Shown: in pieces, positions 46,101 to 57,044 of the stretch | Position numbering within the stretch: the first letter of the stretch is position 1 | Layout of the letters: each line of letters begins with the position of its first letter | Source of the DNA: Tetracentron sinense | Taxonomy: Eukaryota; Streptophyta; Magnoliopsida; Trochodendrales; Trochodendraceae | Assembly: GCA_015143295.1 (NCBI GenBank) | Contig: CM026567.1 | Location: 15,270,416 to 15,334,415, forward strand | Reading direction: 5' to 3' | DNA: 64,000 bases | Notes under the pieces: model-generated | Told to the model about the DNA's origin: nothing | The model's input: the letters and a program-made list of their open reading frames with translations, nothing else | Database searches by the model: none | Position numbers and translations under genes: made by a program

Positions 46101-49100
46101 TGGAAGGACCAGGTTAGGTCGAGGGAGGTCCCAGGAGTCTAGTCCAGGCCCTGGAATGGACCAGGGCCAACCCAAAAGTGGTCTGTAGCTGCTGAAAGGG
46201 CGAAGATCTAGAATGGTGGTACTGTGTTTACTGCCATTCTGGAACTTTTCCAGAAAACTATTTGTGCCCACTGGGGCTGTACCCTAAAGCTTCTAGGGGA
46301 TCCCTCATGGGCTGCGGGTTCCCCAGAATGTCTGGGATGGCCTGGAAGCTACTAGGCTGGGTCTTTTTACTCGTGAGGGCCCCCCATACCTATGAGGAAG
46401 GTAGGGGATGCCCCTGTTTGTGGGTTATGCAGCAAACAATAACAAAAGTCTCCTGGAAAGGACCAGGGGCTCACAAGGAATGCAAAGAAAAAAGGGGTAG
46501 GGGGTGACCCTACCCTGCTGCTGGCCTTCAGTGGTGGCTACGACGGTGGTGGTGCTCAGTGGTGGTGATGGTGCACGATGATGGTGGTGCATGACTGAAG
46601 AGGGAACTGGGGTGGTCCCTAGGGATCTTGAGTGAGGTTGGAGCCTGAATACAAGGAGGCAGGGATTCAGATAGGGGTTCAACCATGGTTTGAAGGCTTG
46701 AGGAAGGTTGGATTTATAGAGGGGGGAGCTTGGGATACAAGGGGTATTAAGAAGGATGTCTTGAGGAGGTATGGAGGTGGGCAGAAGCGTGCCTGCGCAT
46801 TGGAAGAGTGGGTGGAATAGTGGAGGCAGCTTGGAGTGAGTAGGGGGTGCAGGTGATCACTGAGATTATGTAAACAGGGAATGGCGGTAGAACCAGTACC
46901 GCCATTCCCATTTTAGTGTAAAATGATAATGGCGGTAGAGCTTATACCGCAAATATTGGTTTTTACCCAAAACAGGGCCTGACCCAGCATACACGCGGTA
47001 CGAGTGAGTTTTTTTGAATTTTTGGGCTTCTTTAGGACCAAACTGAGGGCTTAGGCCTTAGGAGCCTTGGCTAAGGGTTTAAGCCCTAGGGGCTTAGGGC
47101 TAGGTCCTAGGGTTGACTAGGGTGCACTAGGGTTTGACCTAGGGTTTTGACTAGGGTTGACCTAGGGTTAACTAGGGTTGGTCCTAGGGTTAACTAGGGT
47201 TTACTCAGGGTTTGACCATGGTTGACCTAGACCTAGGGTTGACTTGGATTAACGGGGTGACCTAGGGTTCGACCTAGGGTTAAGGGGTTGACTATGGTTA
47301 AGCTAAGGATAACCATGGTTAAAGGTCTTAACCATGGTTAAGGAGGGGTGTAAAAATTGAGTGCTTACACACTTATGAGCATATATATACTTTTGAGCAG
47401 CTTAACAATACCCATGCAGTCCTACTCAATGATATGCATTTTTGAGTAGTGTAACAATACCCATGTAGTCCTACCCAAATATGCTGATCTTTACCATCTT
47501 AACAGTACTTTCCCAGCTTAACAGTTCTTTCCCAGCTTTACTCCTGTCTTTACCAGTGCATGCCCTTGTGAGATTCCTTACTTAACACACAGGTGAATTT
47601 GTGCAATAGTGTCGTAATTTAACATTCGAATCGGTCATCTCTGAGTTCAAGTCCTCCGCCAAGGAACTCCACAAGGTTCATTACATCTTGATTAGAGAAC
47701 CCTCGACCTGAAATTCTTTCCTTTAAGCTTTGACCTTCCTGAATATCGATTACCATGCAACATAAGTAGGGCATAATTTAACATAACAACCATGTATATT
47801 ACATTATCGTAATTCATATCATTTTCAAGGCATAAACCCCTAAACACCCTTCATCTATCATATAACTTAAATCCCCGTCTATACATAATCCACAATTCAC
47901 CCATACCCAAGAATCCATCCACATTTATAATCCCATCCTTCATTTCTTCCCTTCATAAGATTAAACATCATGCAACACTTCATAAAAACCCCAATTCATA
48001 ATCACAATTCCATCCACATGCATAATAAACACAAATCCTTACTCCATAACCTACTACATCAACACAAACATGCTAATAATTCATCATTTCTAGCTGACAC
48101 AATCTTAAACATACATAGATTCATAATAAAGTTGAGCTGGATAGTATATCGACCTCTCAAGATTGAAATCTAACAATCTAAAGCTTGAGCAAGGGTTGAG
48201 AAGGCTGGAAATTGAATCTCCAAGCTTGAGATGGATGATCCAAGCTTCTTCTTGCTTCTCCAAGAGCTTTCCTTAGAAAACCTAGGGTTTTCTCTTTCCT
48301 TTTTCCAAATTAGGTAAAATGACCCGAGGATAGTCTAAACCCTCAAATTTGGTGGTCTATTTATAGTCCTAGGGTTAAACCTCCAAAAACCAGCACTTGG
48401 CCGAAATCTTAAAAAAAAAAACAGATTTGGGAACTTTCGTTCGAACGCATTTATTTCCGTTCGAATGAAAGTCTTCGTTTTAAGTTTGAAGACCCCCCTT
48501 TCAAACGGAAATAGTTGCTGTTTCTTGGAACCCAATTGATCATCTAGTTTCGTTCGAACGGATGGGAAATCCGTTTGAACGAAGATCCCAAATTTTTGCT
48601 TTCTTCCTTTTTCAACCAACTTGGTTCCTCTAACCCCGGCTTATATGCCTTCCAATCATCCCACGACCAGTTTCAAGATTGGAAACTCATCGAGGTGTTC
48701 CATGGATGTTGTTCATACATGCCAATTGACCAAAATGTCCTTGGTTGCTACTTAGGCCAATTTCTCCTTGAAACTTAAATGTTAGCTTCTGGTTCCATCT
48801 TGACATCATTAAACACTCCAAGGCACGCACACACACATACAAACTCATTTTTCACATTTTGATAAGTCTTAAACCCCGCACACAACCTATGTACTACAGA
48901 TTCCCGGTTTTCACCCAAATCTAAGCATAGCACTATTCATCGTGCTGGAAATTCCGGGACTCTATAATGTCTCTTATAGGAGGGTAAATAATAACATCAA
49001 CCACTTTTGGAAAAAAATTAAGAGACTAATATTGAGCCGGAGCTCTACTTCACTGCGTTGAAGCAAAGCTCCCCTTTTTAAACTACAACTGTGGCACTTT

Positions 49101-52100
49101 TGTAATTATGGAGAGAGATAGGGGTAGTTTTGAAAAAGTTCTTTTTTCTCCCATAAATCTGAAAATGCCACAGCCATAGTGTAAAAAGGGAGCTCCGCTT
49201 CAATGCCATGAAGTAGAGCTCTGCTTTGTAATTTAACTGAAAATTTAAATATTAAAGAGTTTTTAATATGAAAATACCCTTCTAGTATTTTATTAGGAGG
49301 ATGGTTGTTTTATTTTATCTGAATCATCACAATTGTCAATGTTTTATCTTAAACTATTTATGGTCAACAACTCAACTCTTGTACCCTAAGAATCAATCTC
49401 ATTGAAATTTTTTGAAAATATCAATAAGTCTGTGATGCAGGACAAGTAGGGAAAATGAGAAAGAGTGAAATATAAATGAGGTATAAAAGCATGAAAATAT
49501 TTAAACTCACTAAACAATGTTTGGCTAAGAACTATTGACTGTAAACCATAGCAGTTACAATCACTCGATAGGCATGTTCGTCTTTGGTAATTAATGGAAC
49601 AAACCATCATGACTGAAGAACAAACTATAATGAGAATTCCTAAAGAAAAAATAGAGAGAGAGATTGAAAAAGAAATTTTCTACTTTAGTTATGAATCTTT
49701 AACAAACTAATCTTAAACAACTCATATTCCACCTAAAACTCCCTTTAAATGATTTTGAATTACTAATAAATAAATTCTAAAAATTTAAAATCATAACAAA
49801 CCAAGTGGGGTGCTCACTAAGGAGGGGTGCACATGTTTTGCATCATTCTCCCCTGCTTGAAAGAACTCACTCTGTCGATTTAGGGAGTTGGTAATCTTTC
49901 GCATCTCTTTCTTATTCTTTGTTGTCATTAAGGCCAATGTTTCTCGCAATTTTTCTTATAGCTGCTTCCATCTTTCATTGAGATCTTTCTACAATGCAGT
50001 TCTATAGTGGTCCTCTTTTCATGAGCTTTTTGCAACTTTTCTTGGGTTATGAGCTCTTCTGAACAAAAAAACTTATTCGGAATGTGATTTCATCATCCTT
50101 GGTTTCATTGATTTCAAAAATAAAATTCTTGGAACCAACTCGGACTGCATAAGTATTTTGACATCCATCATGAATCACTCGTCAGTCATACATCCATGGA
50201 CATCCCAGAAGAATATGTGTAGCTATCATAGGCATGATATCACACCATAGTTCTTCTATGTAGTTTCTCAGTTTGAAGGTCACCAAGAACCTTGTGTCAA
50301 TCATCATCCACTGATCTCAAATCCATCCAACATGGTATGGGTGTGGCCGTGTGGGTGTCTCTTCGTCTTTAATGCAAGCTGATAAGCGGCTTCCTTTGAA
50401 ATGACATTGATTACTCTCCCATCGTCAATCACCATTGTGGCTTACCTCCACAAGTTACTCGTGTAAGAAATATGTTGTGTTGCTTGCAGTCATCCATCTT
50501 TGATTCTCAAGTTATCAACTTCTTCTTCTGCACTCACACGATTATTAATATTCTTGATTAGGTTCATACAGTTATCTTTGAAGGGCATTAGCTTGAAAAG
50601 TTTCCCAACCATTATAATTGTGACACCTAATTTCTTGGAGATCTAATATAGGGTTATCCCTGTCATTTCATCAGAGAAGAGTGTTTGACACATCATTAGG
50701 GCAATGGTAAGTTTAGGGCACAGGTTCAACAATAGACTCCTTAGCCATATCTCATTTCTAGAGGTTATCTTCCATTTGCAAAGAGACTTGATATGCTTTA
50801 CTAATAGTCCATAAAAGTATGGTAGCTATCTAATTTCAAATTTGGAATTTAGAACCTAAGTGATAATGTGTTGCCAAGATCTCTTCTGATACTCCGATTA
50901 CAGTCTTCAGCATATTATCATAGAATTTCGTAGTATATTCTTCGACAAAATCCTCGCATTGTTGTAGTTACCGAAACTGCCATGTAGTCTTTGTTGAAAA
51001 TCGGCCAGCACGAATTAGTTTTTTTACAACATTTTTAATTTGTCCAAGTTTCTGGTTATCTTTGACCCATTCGTCGATAATTGTCTTGTACTCGGGACTA
51101 TCAAGACATAGCAGCTCCTCACAATTTTTGAACAAGCAAACTACGCTTTCCTAACTTTTGTTAATACACGCCACACAAACTTTTTAGAATTGTGATCCAG
51201 TTTAAAAAAATATCTAAATTCATTGATTATGACATTTCTAGTTTAAGGTATGATCTCCAACTTCATAGGGAATGTCTCTTCTCATGAATCTTGATAATGG
51301 CGTCGTTCTAGTTCTATAATCCCAAGTCCATCCAAGAGACGTTCTTCATGTCTACCTTTGTTTTAACTTTTCTCGTGGTGCTCGTAACTTCTGCATGGCT
51401 GATATTCCCACTTCATTGCCTCAACCTAGAATTCAGGATTTATCTACATGACCAATTTAATTTTGAACACAAATCTATTATCTAGTCCTTGTTCTAATCA
51501 ACTAATTCTCTATTCACAGTCATGCAACTGGGCCGTTTTGTGCTTCAATAAATCTTCAACATTCTACATGTCTTCACCATACTAAAGGACACTTTGTGTA
51601 CATGTGAATTCCGTAAACACTTTATACACAAGATCAAGGATCTTTTTTGGGGGTAAGAAGAAGAGAAAAGAAAGAGGGCAAGATGTAATGAGAGAGATTG
51701 AGGGTACTAGCAATGAAGAAAGAGAGTAACAATTATAAGAGAGAAAGATAATTTAAAAAATTAATAATTATTTGAGGAAAGCAAGTATGGTTGGTTGGTT
51801 AGGATTTAGGAGAGTATACGACAGTGAAAACTGGGGATGACAAAGTTGTAAATGGTGAGGCTGTAAATAAAGAATGAAAATGGGGGTATTGATAAAAAGG
51901 GAAGAGAACTTTTAGTGAAGAGAGAGAAGTTAGAGACAGAATGTCTTGCGGGAGGAATGAAGAACTGAATGCATGCACTATTATATTTAAGAAAGTGGGT
52001 TTGTTAATAAATATGAAAGATGGCCATTAATGAGGTAAGAGAATTAGATAAATGTTAAAATAGAAAAGTGGGAAAGAAATTGATCTATAATAGGGGAAAT

Positions 52101-54258
52101 AAAGGAGTAATAGAGAGAAAAAAAAGAGTGAGAAAGAGAGAAAGGGAAAGACTGAGAGCAGATTTTTTTTAGCTATTATCATATTTTAATGGCAATTACG
52201 CACAATGTTACTTAATGGAGTTTTTAGCTAAGCTTATTGTTGAATATCAGATGGGTTATTACGATCCCAACAACTAGATTTAAGGTATGTATAGGTCAAA
52301 AGTGACCACTCACACGAGATTACCAATGATAATCCGTCGTGGAGCTGAAAAATGTCATTTTACCCTTCAATTCCGTAGATGGGTTTGACAAATCTATGTG
52401 AGCACTAAGCTTGCAGTGAAAGTTTGTTTTAGTGAAAATTAGTAACCTAAAGATGCAGTAAGAGAAAAATTTTCTCATGCGTCTAGGGGATGAGAATTTG
52501 TTGTGATACCAGTCAGATTGCAGGACAAGTAGGAAAAATGAGGAGTGGATTAAATGAGTAGAAAAAAGTTAAAATTCTCTAAAGAATGTTATGATTAATG
52601 GAACAAACCATCATGATAGTATAAGAAACTACCATGAGTATTCCCAAAGGAAAATTTAACCCTTCAGTTCACTAACTGATACAATCACATGACTACATCT
52701 GTTTATAGAGATTGAAAAGAAATATCGTACTTTAGTTAAGTAACAAACTAATCTTAAACAATTCATACTCCAACTAAAACCCCTTTTAAATAATTCTAAA
52801 CTGATAATAATAAGTACTCAAATTTTAAAATCCCAACAACCAAACTAGGGTCCACACTGAGGAGGGGCTACATGTTCCACATTAGATGTCTATGTTTTGT
52901 GGTGTCAAATGTTTGGAAACCAAGAAACAATGTCCTTGAATTAGCATAGCAGAGTTGAAGATATTATGACTTATGAGTGGAAAAACTAGACAAGGTGAAA
53001 CAATAAATGAACACATTCGAGCGAATCTAGAACTTGCACTAATATATAATGAAATGAAGGAGATGTGATTGAGATGGTTTGCACATGTACAACAAAGAAC
53101 AAGGACAACTCCACTAAGAAGAGTGATTTGGTGTAAATGAAGGCACTAGAAGGGTGAGGAAAAGACGGAAAAAGATTTGTATTCTGATAGTGAGAGAAGA
53201 TTTGAAATTGAACACTATAATGGAAGATATGGCTCTAGCGAAATAATGGATAGGATTCATGCTGCATAATAGGAATAGCTGGGATAAGGTAGTGGTAATG
53301 AAACAATGACAATAATGATTAAATCAAGTAATGGATGCTAACATATTTTCATATTTTTTCTTGTTGACTATTTGTTTTCTTGCCGGGGCAAGGATTGAAA
53401 ATATGGTTTTGGGTGATATATCGGTCCCAACCGAAACCTATACTTATCCGTTTCAGATGATACATATTATTTTTTCTTTTAAAAATATTAAAAATTTATA
53501 TTAAATTAAAAATCAAATTAGTTATAGGAATCAAATTTACTAAATTTAGTCATAGGAAGCGACTAAAAAAATGAATGAAAACATAGATAACTAATAATCA
53601 CAATATATCGCTCGTTTCATATCAGTATAAATATCATACAAGGACTGCCGAAACCTATATGTATTGCCTTCGTATCAATTTCGCAGCTTTATGTTCATGT
53701 GACAGGGTATGCATCATTTTCTTGACTTAATATATCAGTGAAGAACCTAACTGCAATTTTTTATGTAAGGGACGAGAGACTACTTCAAGAACTGCGATTA
53801 ATGTCCCAGAAGTAGCTTCTCAACCTCCTGTAGTACCACTCTCACAAGAGGCAGGAAGCACAAGGGCAGAACCAGAGCTTAAGACCGAATATAAAGTTGC
53901 ATGTTGGATAATTCCAATCTCAGCTGCAGGGATTATTAGTCTCCTAGCCGGAATTCCAGGAAACGAAAAGGCAGATCTTACCCACAAATTTTTTTTCAAA
54001 GCATACACATCATTAACATATGCTTCATTTATTTCAGGACTGGGCCTGTTCATACTCACTAAAAGATGTCAAACTAACCCAGGCTTGGTTATGATTGTCA
54101 AAATTACTATGTGGGTCACCTTGGGATTGGTAACTTATGCCATCAGTTTTGCAACTTGCATTTTACTTCACATGACCTTAATTGCACTAATTCCTGTTCT
54201 AGTTGCTCCACTAGTATTTGTTGGGCTGGTTATGTTTCTCATATATGTAATGAAGTAA
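42964..54258 (+). CDS. Four-exon host gene for an uncharacterised multi-span membrane protein
   Basis: Exons 42964-43137, 43258-43413, 43520-43672 and 53770-54258 join in one frame; all three introns are phase 0 and follow GT-AG. The product is about 323 residues. Exon 1 has an N-terminal hydrophobic run MLTLLLVLTVCSAIPILPC, which could be a signal or membrane segment. Exons 2 and 3 are polar and rich in Asn, Ser and Thr. Exon 4 has a polar lead and then four likely membrane spans: VACWIIPISAAGIISLL, KAYTSLTYASFISGLGLFIL, MIVKITMWVTLGLVTYAISF and LIPVLVAPLVFVGLVMFLIY, ending in VMK. I do not recognise the family. The ATG at 42964 is the first in frame, but an acceptor-like CATTACAG at 42977-42984 means exon 1 could be an internal exon. 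Intron 3 is about 10 kb and packed with retroelements. Confidence 0.65.
43258..43413 (+). other. Exon 2 of the membrane-protein gene
   Basis: Acceptor CTTATAATAG|GGTTTG; 52 codons, GLENNAKNTPNEEIQIDIPN to GILMDE. The donor GATGAG|GTTGAT is weak but keeps phase 0. Contains CVRSPC, a possible disulfide pair. Confidence 0.65.
43520..43672 (+). other. Exon 3 of the membrane-protein gene
   Basis: Acceptor TTATGACAG|AAGGTG; 51 codons from KVVSNNNSTSTDQTEIDTRE to RESMEE. Donor GAAGAG|GTACAC. Polar, with no known motif. Confidence 0.65.
44101..44238 (-). other. Conserved short open frame inside the LTR (second copy)
   Basis: The minus strand reads SQTIVLASLEPEGVAEPWIE, then EAYDVEEEGD, and ends RELDHFPYY before TAG (44101-44103). 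It aligns with 25229-25369, including EPW(L/I)EE, VEE-GD and R-LD-FPY. The open frame extends upstream to 44337, but that part is not shared, and an acceptor-like GTACTCAG precedes the conserved part. Confidence 0.6.
45020..45350. repeat. Degenerate tandem repeat within the nested LTR
   Basis: About 13 units of 20-26 bp follow the pattern (G)GGCCCGGAGGCCAAGG(A/G)TT / AAGCCCGTAGGCTAAGGGTT. The array is markedly richer in G and C than its surroundings. Confidence 0.85.
46877..46909. repeat. Perfect 13-bp inverted repeat in the nested LTR
   Basis: GGGAATGGCGGTA and its exact complement TACCGCCATTCCC are separated by 7 bases. A second imperfect copy follows at about 46926-46953. It lies about 160 bases upstream of the TATA box on the minus strand. 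Confidence 0.9.
47090..47345. repeat. GACCTAGGGTT / AACCATGGTTAA short repeats
   Basis: CTAGGGTT recurs roughly every 10-16 bases from 47100 to 47285, followed by three TTAACCATGGTTAA-like palindromes. It is part of the nested LTR (its first 280 bases on the minus strand). Confidence 0.8.
48358..48365 (-). promoter_or_regulatory. TATA box of the outer LTR
   Basis: TATAAATA on the minus strand within GACTATAAATAGACC. It is preceded, upstream on that strand, by the CGTTCGAACG palindromes at 48438-48584. Confidence 0.7.
48438..48584. repeat. CGTTCGAACG palindrome cluster
   Basis: Four copies or near-copies of TTCGTTCGAACG (48438-48447, 48457-48466, 48551-48560, 48571-48584). The two TTCGTTCGAACG copies are perfect palindromes at the core. 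Confidence 0.85.
49035..49228. mobile_element. Foldback MITE
   Basis: The left arm, GGAGCTCTACTTCACTGCGT, continues to TTGAAGCAAAGCTCCCCTTT. It pairs with the right arm ending CATGAAGTAGAGCTCTGCTT, and the pairing continues into the centre (CTGTGGCACTTTTGTAATTA with AAATCTGAAAATGCCACAG). Almost the whole 194 bp folds on itself. The element at 62707-62948 has a similar centre. Confidence 0.8.
49436..49842 (-). repeat. 3' LTR of the gypsy element
   Basis: 407 bp, minus-strand start TGCAAAACATGTGCACCCC, end CTACTTGTCCTGCA. Clearly diverged from its partner at 52519-52881, so the insertion is old. Confidence 0.8.
49843..49858 (-). promoter_or_regulatory. Polypurine tract of the gypsy element
   Basis: The minus strand reads AGCAGGGGAGAATGA immediately before the LTR start TGCAAAAC. 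Confidence 0.7.
50080..50440 (-). pseudogene. Gypsy aspartic-protease region relic
   Basis: With one stop and one frame break, the minus strand reads ISKEAAYQLALKTKRHPHGH, then RFLVTFKL, then ELWCDIMPMIATHILLGCPW, MYD, stop, RVIHDGCQNTYAVRVGSKNF. The pattern WCDxxPMxAxHxLLGxPWxYDxxVxHDGxxNTY is the C-terminal part of the retropepsin region of plant gypsy gag-pol. The rest of pol is missing between here and the 3' LTR, and the region toward the 5' LTR (50450-52500) has no recognisable domain. Confidence 0.75.
52504..52517 (-). promoter_or_regulatory. Primer-binding site of the gypsy element
   Basis: CTGGTATCACAAC on the minus strand next to the 5' LTR resembles the TGGTATCAGAGC initiator-Met site with two changes. 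Confidence 0.6.
52519..52881 (-). repeat. 5' LTR of the gypsy element
   Basis: 363 bp; minus-strand start TGTGGAACATGTAGCCCC. It is shorter than its partner because of indels. Confidence 0.75.
52920..53290 (+). pseudogene. RTE-type LINE 3' end relic
   Basis: Read through stops, the frame gives LRWFAHVQQRTRTTPLRRV, then a basic KGEEKTEKDLY-like stretch, then VREDLKLNTIMEDMALA-like and final residues corresponding to the RTE C-terminus. The pattern LRWFGHVxRRxxxxPVRR, then GRGRPxxxW, then VxxDL is diagnostic for plant RTE elements. Only the last ~120 codons remain. Confidence 0.65.
53770..54258 (+). other. Exon 4 of the membrane-protein gene
   Basis: Acceptor TTTTTTATGTAAG|GGACGA; 162 codons plus TAA (54256-54258). 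Starts GRETTSRTAINVPEVASQPP, then a polar linker (LSQEAGSTRAEPELKTEYK), then four hydrophobic helices. The long unbroken frame and strongly biased membrane composition make this the firmest exon. 3' untranslated sequence follows. Confidence 0.75.
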
Positions 54259-55640
54259 TTGTAGTGTTAGGTTTATTTTTTTTTTCTATCTTTCAGATGG
54301 ATCACGATAGACTAAAAGTTTATTTATTCATTTATGATACTCATTTATATTCCTTAATGGTTATCATGGATTATAATATATTTACCATCACCTGAATATT
54401 TTATGTTGTGTACAACCGTTTTCATTTTATGTGCCTATCATTCTGTGCAAATGCAAGAAACATGATGTTTCACTCGCGATCATTTTTGCATGAGTAGATT
54501 CGTAATGGTCACCTATCAAACTGAGGTGAGCTCTCCTAATGAATATTGACATGATTAAATATGAGCTTGTTTATGGTTCCAATTTTATTGGCTGTTTCAG
54601 AAGAGACCAGCTTGTTTGACCGGCTTTCTTTGTGATCTTATTAGGATAGAAGATTCAAGACATCTAATACGGTTAACTGAATAGTGAATTCATAGATGCA
54701 GGTCTATGTTGCGTTTTGGAGTATTGACGGCTTCGGCAGCTCAACTTGTTCATGCCTGTGATGAGATTGATCCATATTCCATTATTGTACAAGGAGATGG
54801 TCCCGGAGGTGACCCATGTGTCCTTAGTTACCCTTTACTATGCCGAGAGGATAAACTTGACAATGCTACTTTGGTGTTCATTGTCAATTTTAGAATATAT
54901 TTGGTTGGTTAGTGCACTGCACAAAAACAGGTGATCTAATGTTAACGGTATGCTAGCTCCACTTTCTTTTAAACTGACTTTCTTCAAGGGGAAGATGTGT
55001 TATTATCTCCATTAAGAAAAAGACACGTGTTTTGAACTAACACTCTGTCCAATCAAAAGAGAGTAAGTCTTTAAAGAAAGTGTTGCTAGGTCGAGTCTTT
55101 TAATGGCGAGACAGCCCATAATTTACTAACATACTAAATGATGCATTTGTATTCCAATGAAAGGGCTGGGGCTAGGACAAAGTTATGCTTAACCTTTTCT
55201 AAAGTAGTAGGAAGTCAGAAAAGAGGTCAAGCATGACCAAATCAATAGTGGGTATTTGTGACAGAAAATCCAATTTCATGGGGGAGGGCTTAATTACCAG
55301 GTGATTCGATTAAAACTCAGTTCACTTCCAGTTCTAACTGGAGGGCAGACTGCCAGCATTGGAGCTGTCACTTAACCATTTTCTTTTTTCGTCAAAATGG
55401 GGTAAATGGAGACTTAGCTTGCGCAACTGCAAAGGGTACTTATTGTATCCCTGTTAATGCTGGTGGGCTTCCTGCTAGTTAACACTGAAGGTGATCCCAA
55501 GTCTTCGATTCCTAATTAGGATTAAGACCATATAATGCTGAAAAAACTCTATTCTAAGCATGAAAAGGGCATTTGAGGGTTTTGGACTAAATGCCATAGT
55601 AAAAGATGCTTAAAACCGTAGGAACACAGGAAACAATCTA
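54259..55640. other. 3' flank of the gene and unassigned sequence
   Basis: The first few hundred bases are the likely 3' untranslated region, with possible polyadenylation-type A/T runs. A 68-codon open frame at 54706-54912 resembles nothing I know, and a second overlapping frame shows it is probably chance. No repeats were recognised. Confidence 0.4.
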
Positions 55641-55669
55641 ACCCAAATAATATGGAGATTCAAAGCATG

Positions 55670-55863
55670 TTTTTTTTTTTTTTGGAACTCGGGTGTACCC
55701 AACCCTTTGGGTCAGGACTAATCCCCGAGGGTGCGACGTGAGCCCGCAACCCGCCACACCAGGCAAGTCCTGGTAAACCTGTGTGGGGCTGGCCCCAGAG
55801 GGGGAGTAAGAAATGGAACCCAGGAACTCCCACTTGGGAAAAGGCCCAGGAACCATTGGTCCC
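55670..55863 (-). mobile_element. SINE, nearly full length
   Basis: A T-run (55670-55683) is the tail on the minus strand. The body reads on that strand from GGGGACCAATGGTTCCTGGG through CTGGTGTGGCGGGTTGCGGG to GACCCAAAGGGTTGGGTACA, then CCCGAGTTCC and the tail. It is GC-rich and distinct from its surroundings, and shares its 3' end with 32725-32775. Pol III boxes and the target duplication are not certain. Confidence 0.6.
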
Positions 55864-56088
55864 CATGAAAAGAAGCATAAAACATGAAAGGGTTCCTTAC
55901 TGTATGTCCCAGTTACAATCCACAGATTTGAAGGAAGGAGAGTGGTAGATTCTCAAGAATCCTTTGCATCATTATTACGAGGAAGACATCATTATTATGA
56001 GGATCTTCATTATAATGAGGAAGCAATGCCGAGAAGTGGAGTTTAATTACATCAACAAAGAAGCTAGCTAACTCTCTAGTCCATGTGT

Positions 56089-56465
56089 TGGCTCATCAAG
56101 CATTAAACAAGAGCATCCTAAATCATGGATATGTTTGACCCGACCCGTTTTGGGTATTTGACCCGTTTTGTCTCTTATGTTGTAATCTTAGGTATATAAG
56201 GGGATTTAGGGTTTATTCTGAAAACAAGAAGAGAGAGCCGTCAAAAGGGTGTAAAGGGGAACATGGTTTCTGAGTGTTTTTGTAGAAATCTCCTTATTGA
56301 TTTAGTAGATTGATCATATCTGCCCGTGGACGTAGGCATCTTACTGAACCATGTAAATCCCGTGTCTTATCTTGTGGTTTGTTCTTTATTTCGCTTTGTT
56401 AGTTTTGCTGTTTTAGAATCGTTTTATTGTCTTAGCACGCTTTTGCTTGTTTCTCAACCTATGCG
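56089..56465 (+). mobile_element. Solo or partial copia LTR
   Basis: Starts TGTTGGCTCATCAAGC and contains TATATAAGGGGATTTAGGGT (TATA box near 56192) and CCCGTGGACGTAGGCA / AACCATGTAAATCCCGTGTC, a well-known layout of plant copia LTRs. It ends near CTCAAC at 56460. The flanks CCATG and CTATG differ at one base. Confidence 0.6.
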
Positions 56466-57039
56466 GGGGCCCTCTTATAGAAGGCCGAATTCATGCTCAG
56501 TAACTTCTTACCTTGAAGCAATGAATTATCTCTTAACCAAAAGAAAAAAAATCTTGTAATAGGTCCAAAAAAAAAAGACATTAGGAATAGTGACCACCCA
56601 TTTCAAGCTTACTCGCGGGTTGGTCTTCCTTACTAGAAATCTTCAAACACCGTGCCTAAGGCTCATCATCTAAGGCCTCGCACAACTGTCAATGGATTTC
56701 GAATATGATTATTTGGATGATTATCCAGTAAAGTATTTATCGGAATGAATTCAGATAACACTATTCATCCATTTATGATCGGATGCCATCGTGTATGGAA
56801 GAAATAGGGTTAGGTTTGAGAAGAAGATGGAAAGAAATGAAAAGTGGTCGGGGGGTTTAAAGATCCGAATCCCTACCGATTGGAATTGCAATATCTTAGG
56901 TAGATATTGCAATTCTAATGAAACATAGGAATTAGACTTATTTTTAATTCCATGGAAATTGTAATTCCTATGAATTTGGGGTGTCCAAACATTGAAATTG
57001 GAATTCATATCTCCCAATTCCAATTCCAACCCCCCAATT

Positions 57040-57044
57040 CCTAT
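57040..57044. repeat. Target-site duplication CCTAT (left)
   Basis: CCTAT precedes the LTR start at 57045 and recurs exactly at 61364-61368 after the LTR end. Confidence 0.9.

Larger units (their letters stand above)
44582..47369 (-). mobile_element. Nested solo LTR, Tat-like gypsy, 2.8 kb
   Basis: On the minus strand it starts TGTAAGCACTCAATTTTTAC, close to the TGTAAATACCCCAATTTTAC start of the Tat-like LTR at 59291. It ends ATCGAAATCCGTGCTCACA. Its 3' part shares GGAGTAGGTAACCATTG and GGTGCCTAACACCTTCCC with the LTRs at 29433 and 59291. A TATAAATC box is at 46712-46719. It lies inside the 43814-48966 LTR. The flanks (CATAC and CACTT) do not form a clean target duplication. Confidence 0.75.
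43814..48966 (-). mobile_element. Solo LTR of the TA...CA family, split by a nested LTR
   Basis: On the minus strand it starts TATAGAGTCCCGGAATTTCC and ends GGTTTTGGGTCGCGACA. ATGTC flanks both ends (43809-43813 and 48967-48971). About 2.37 kb remains when the nested LTR at 44582-47369 is excluded. It shares termini, TATA position and the acidic terminal peptide with 24926-27517. No gag-pol. Confidence 0.85.
49436..52881 (-). mobile_element. Decayed Ty3/gypsy element with both LTRs
   Basis: LTRs at 49436-49842 and 52519-52881 share TGCAGGACAAGTAGG, AATGGAACAAACCATCATGA, CTAATCTTAAACAA and a terminal ACATGTTxxxCA. A purine tract (AGCAGGGGAGAATGA on the minus strand) adjoins the left LTR, and ACTGGTATCACAAC adjoins the right LTR, as expected for a minus-strand element with an initiator-Met-like primer site. 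Internal coding is reduced to a protease-region relic. Flanking target repeats are no longer visible. Confidence 0.8.
43673..53769 (+). other. Intron 3 (about 10.1 kb) filled with transposable elements
   Basis: Begins GTACACTAAT and ends ATTTTTTATGTAAG. It contains the nested solo LTRs (43814-48966 and 44582-47369), a foldback MITE (49035-49228), a decayed gypsy element (49436-52881) and an RTE LINE tail (52920-53290). Unique intron sequence is only about 1-1.5 kb. Confidence 0.6.

Noticed and set aside
47090-47290. TAGGGTT-rich tract as a possible interstitial telomere
   Set aside because: The units are GACCTAGGGTT-like with irregular spacing, not TTTAGGG arrays, and lie inside an LTR.
54706-54912. 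68-codon open frame downstream of the membrane-protein gene
   Set aside because: A second overlapping frame of similar length is also open, there is no homology I recognise, and no splice signals were supported.
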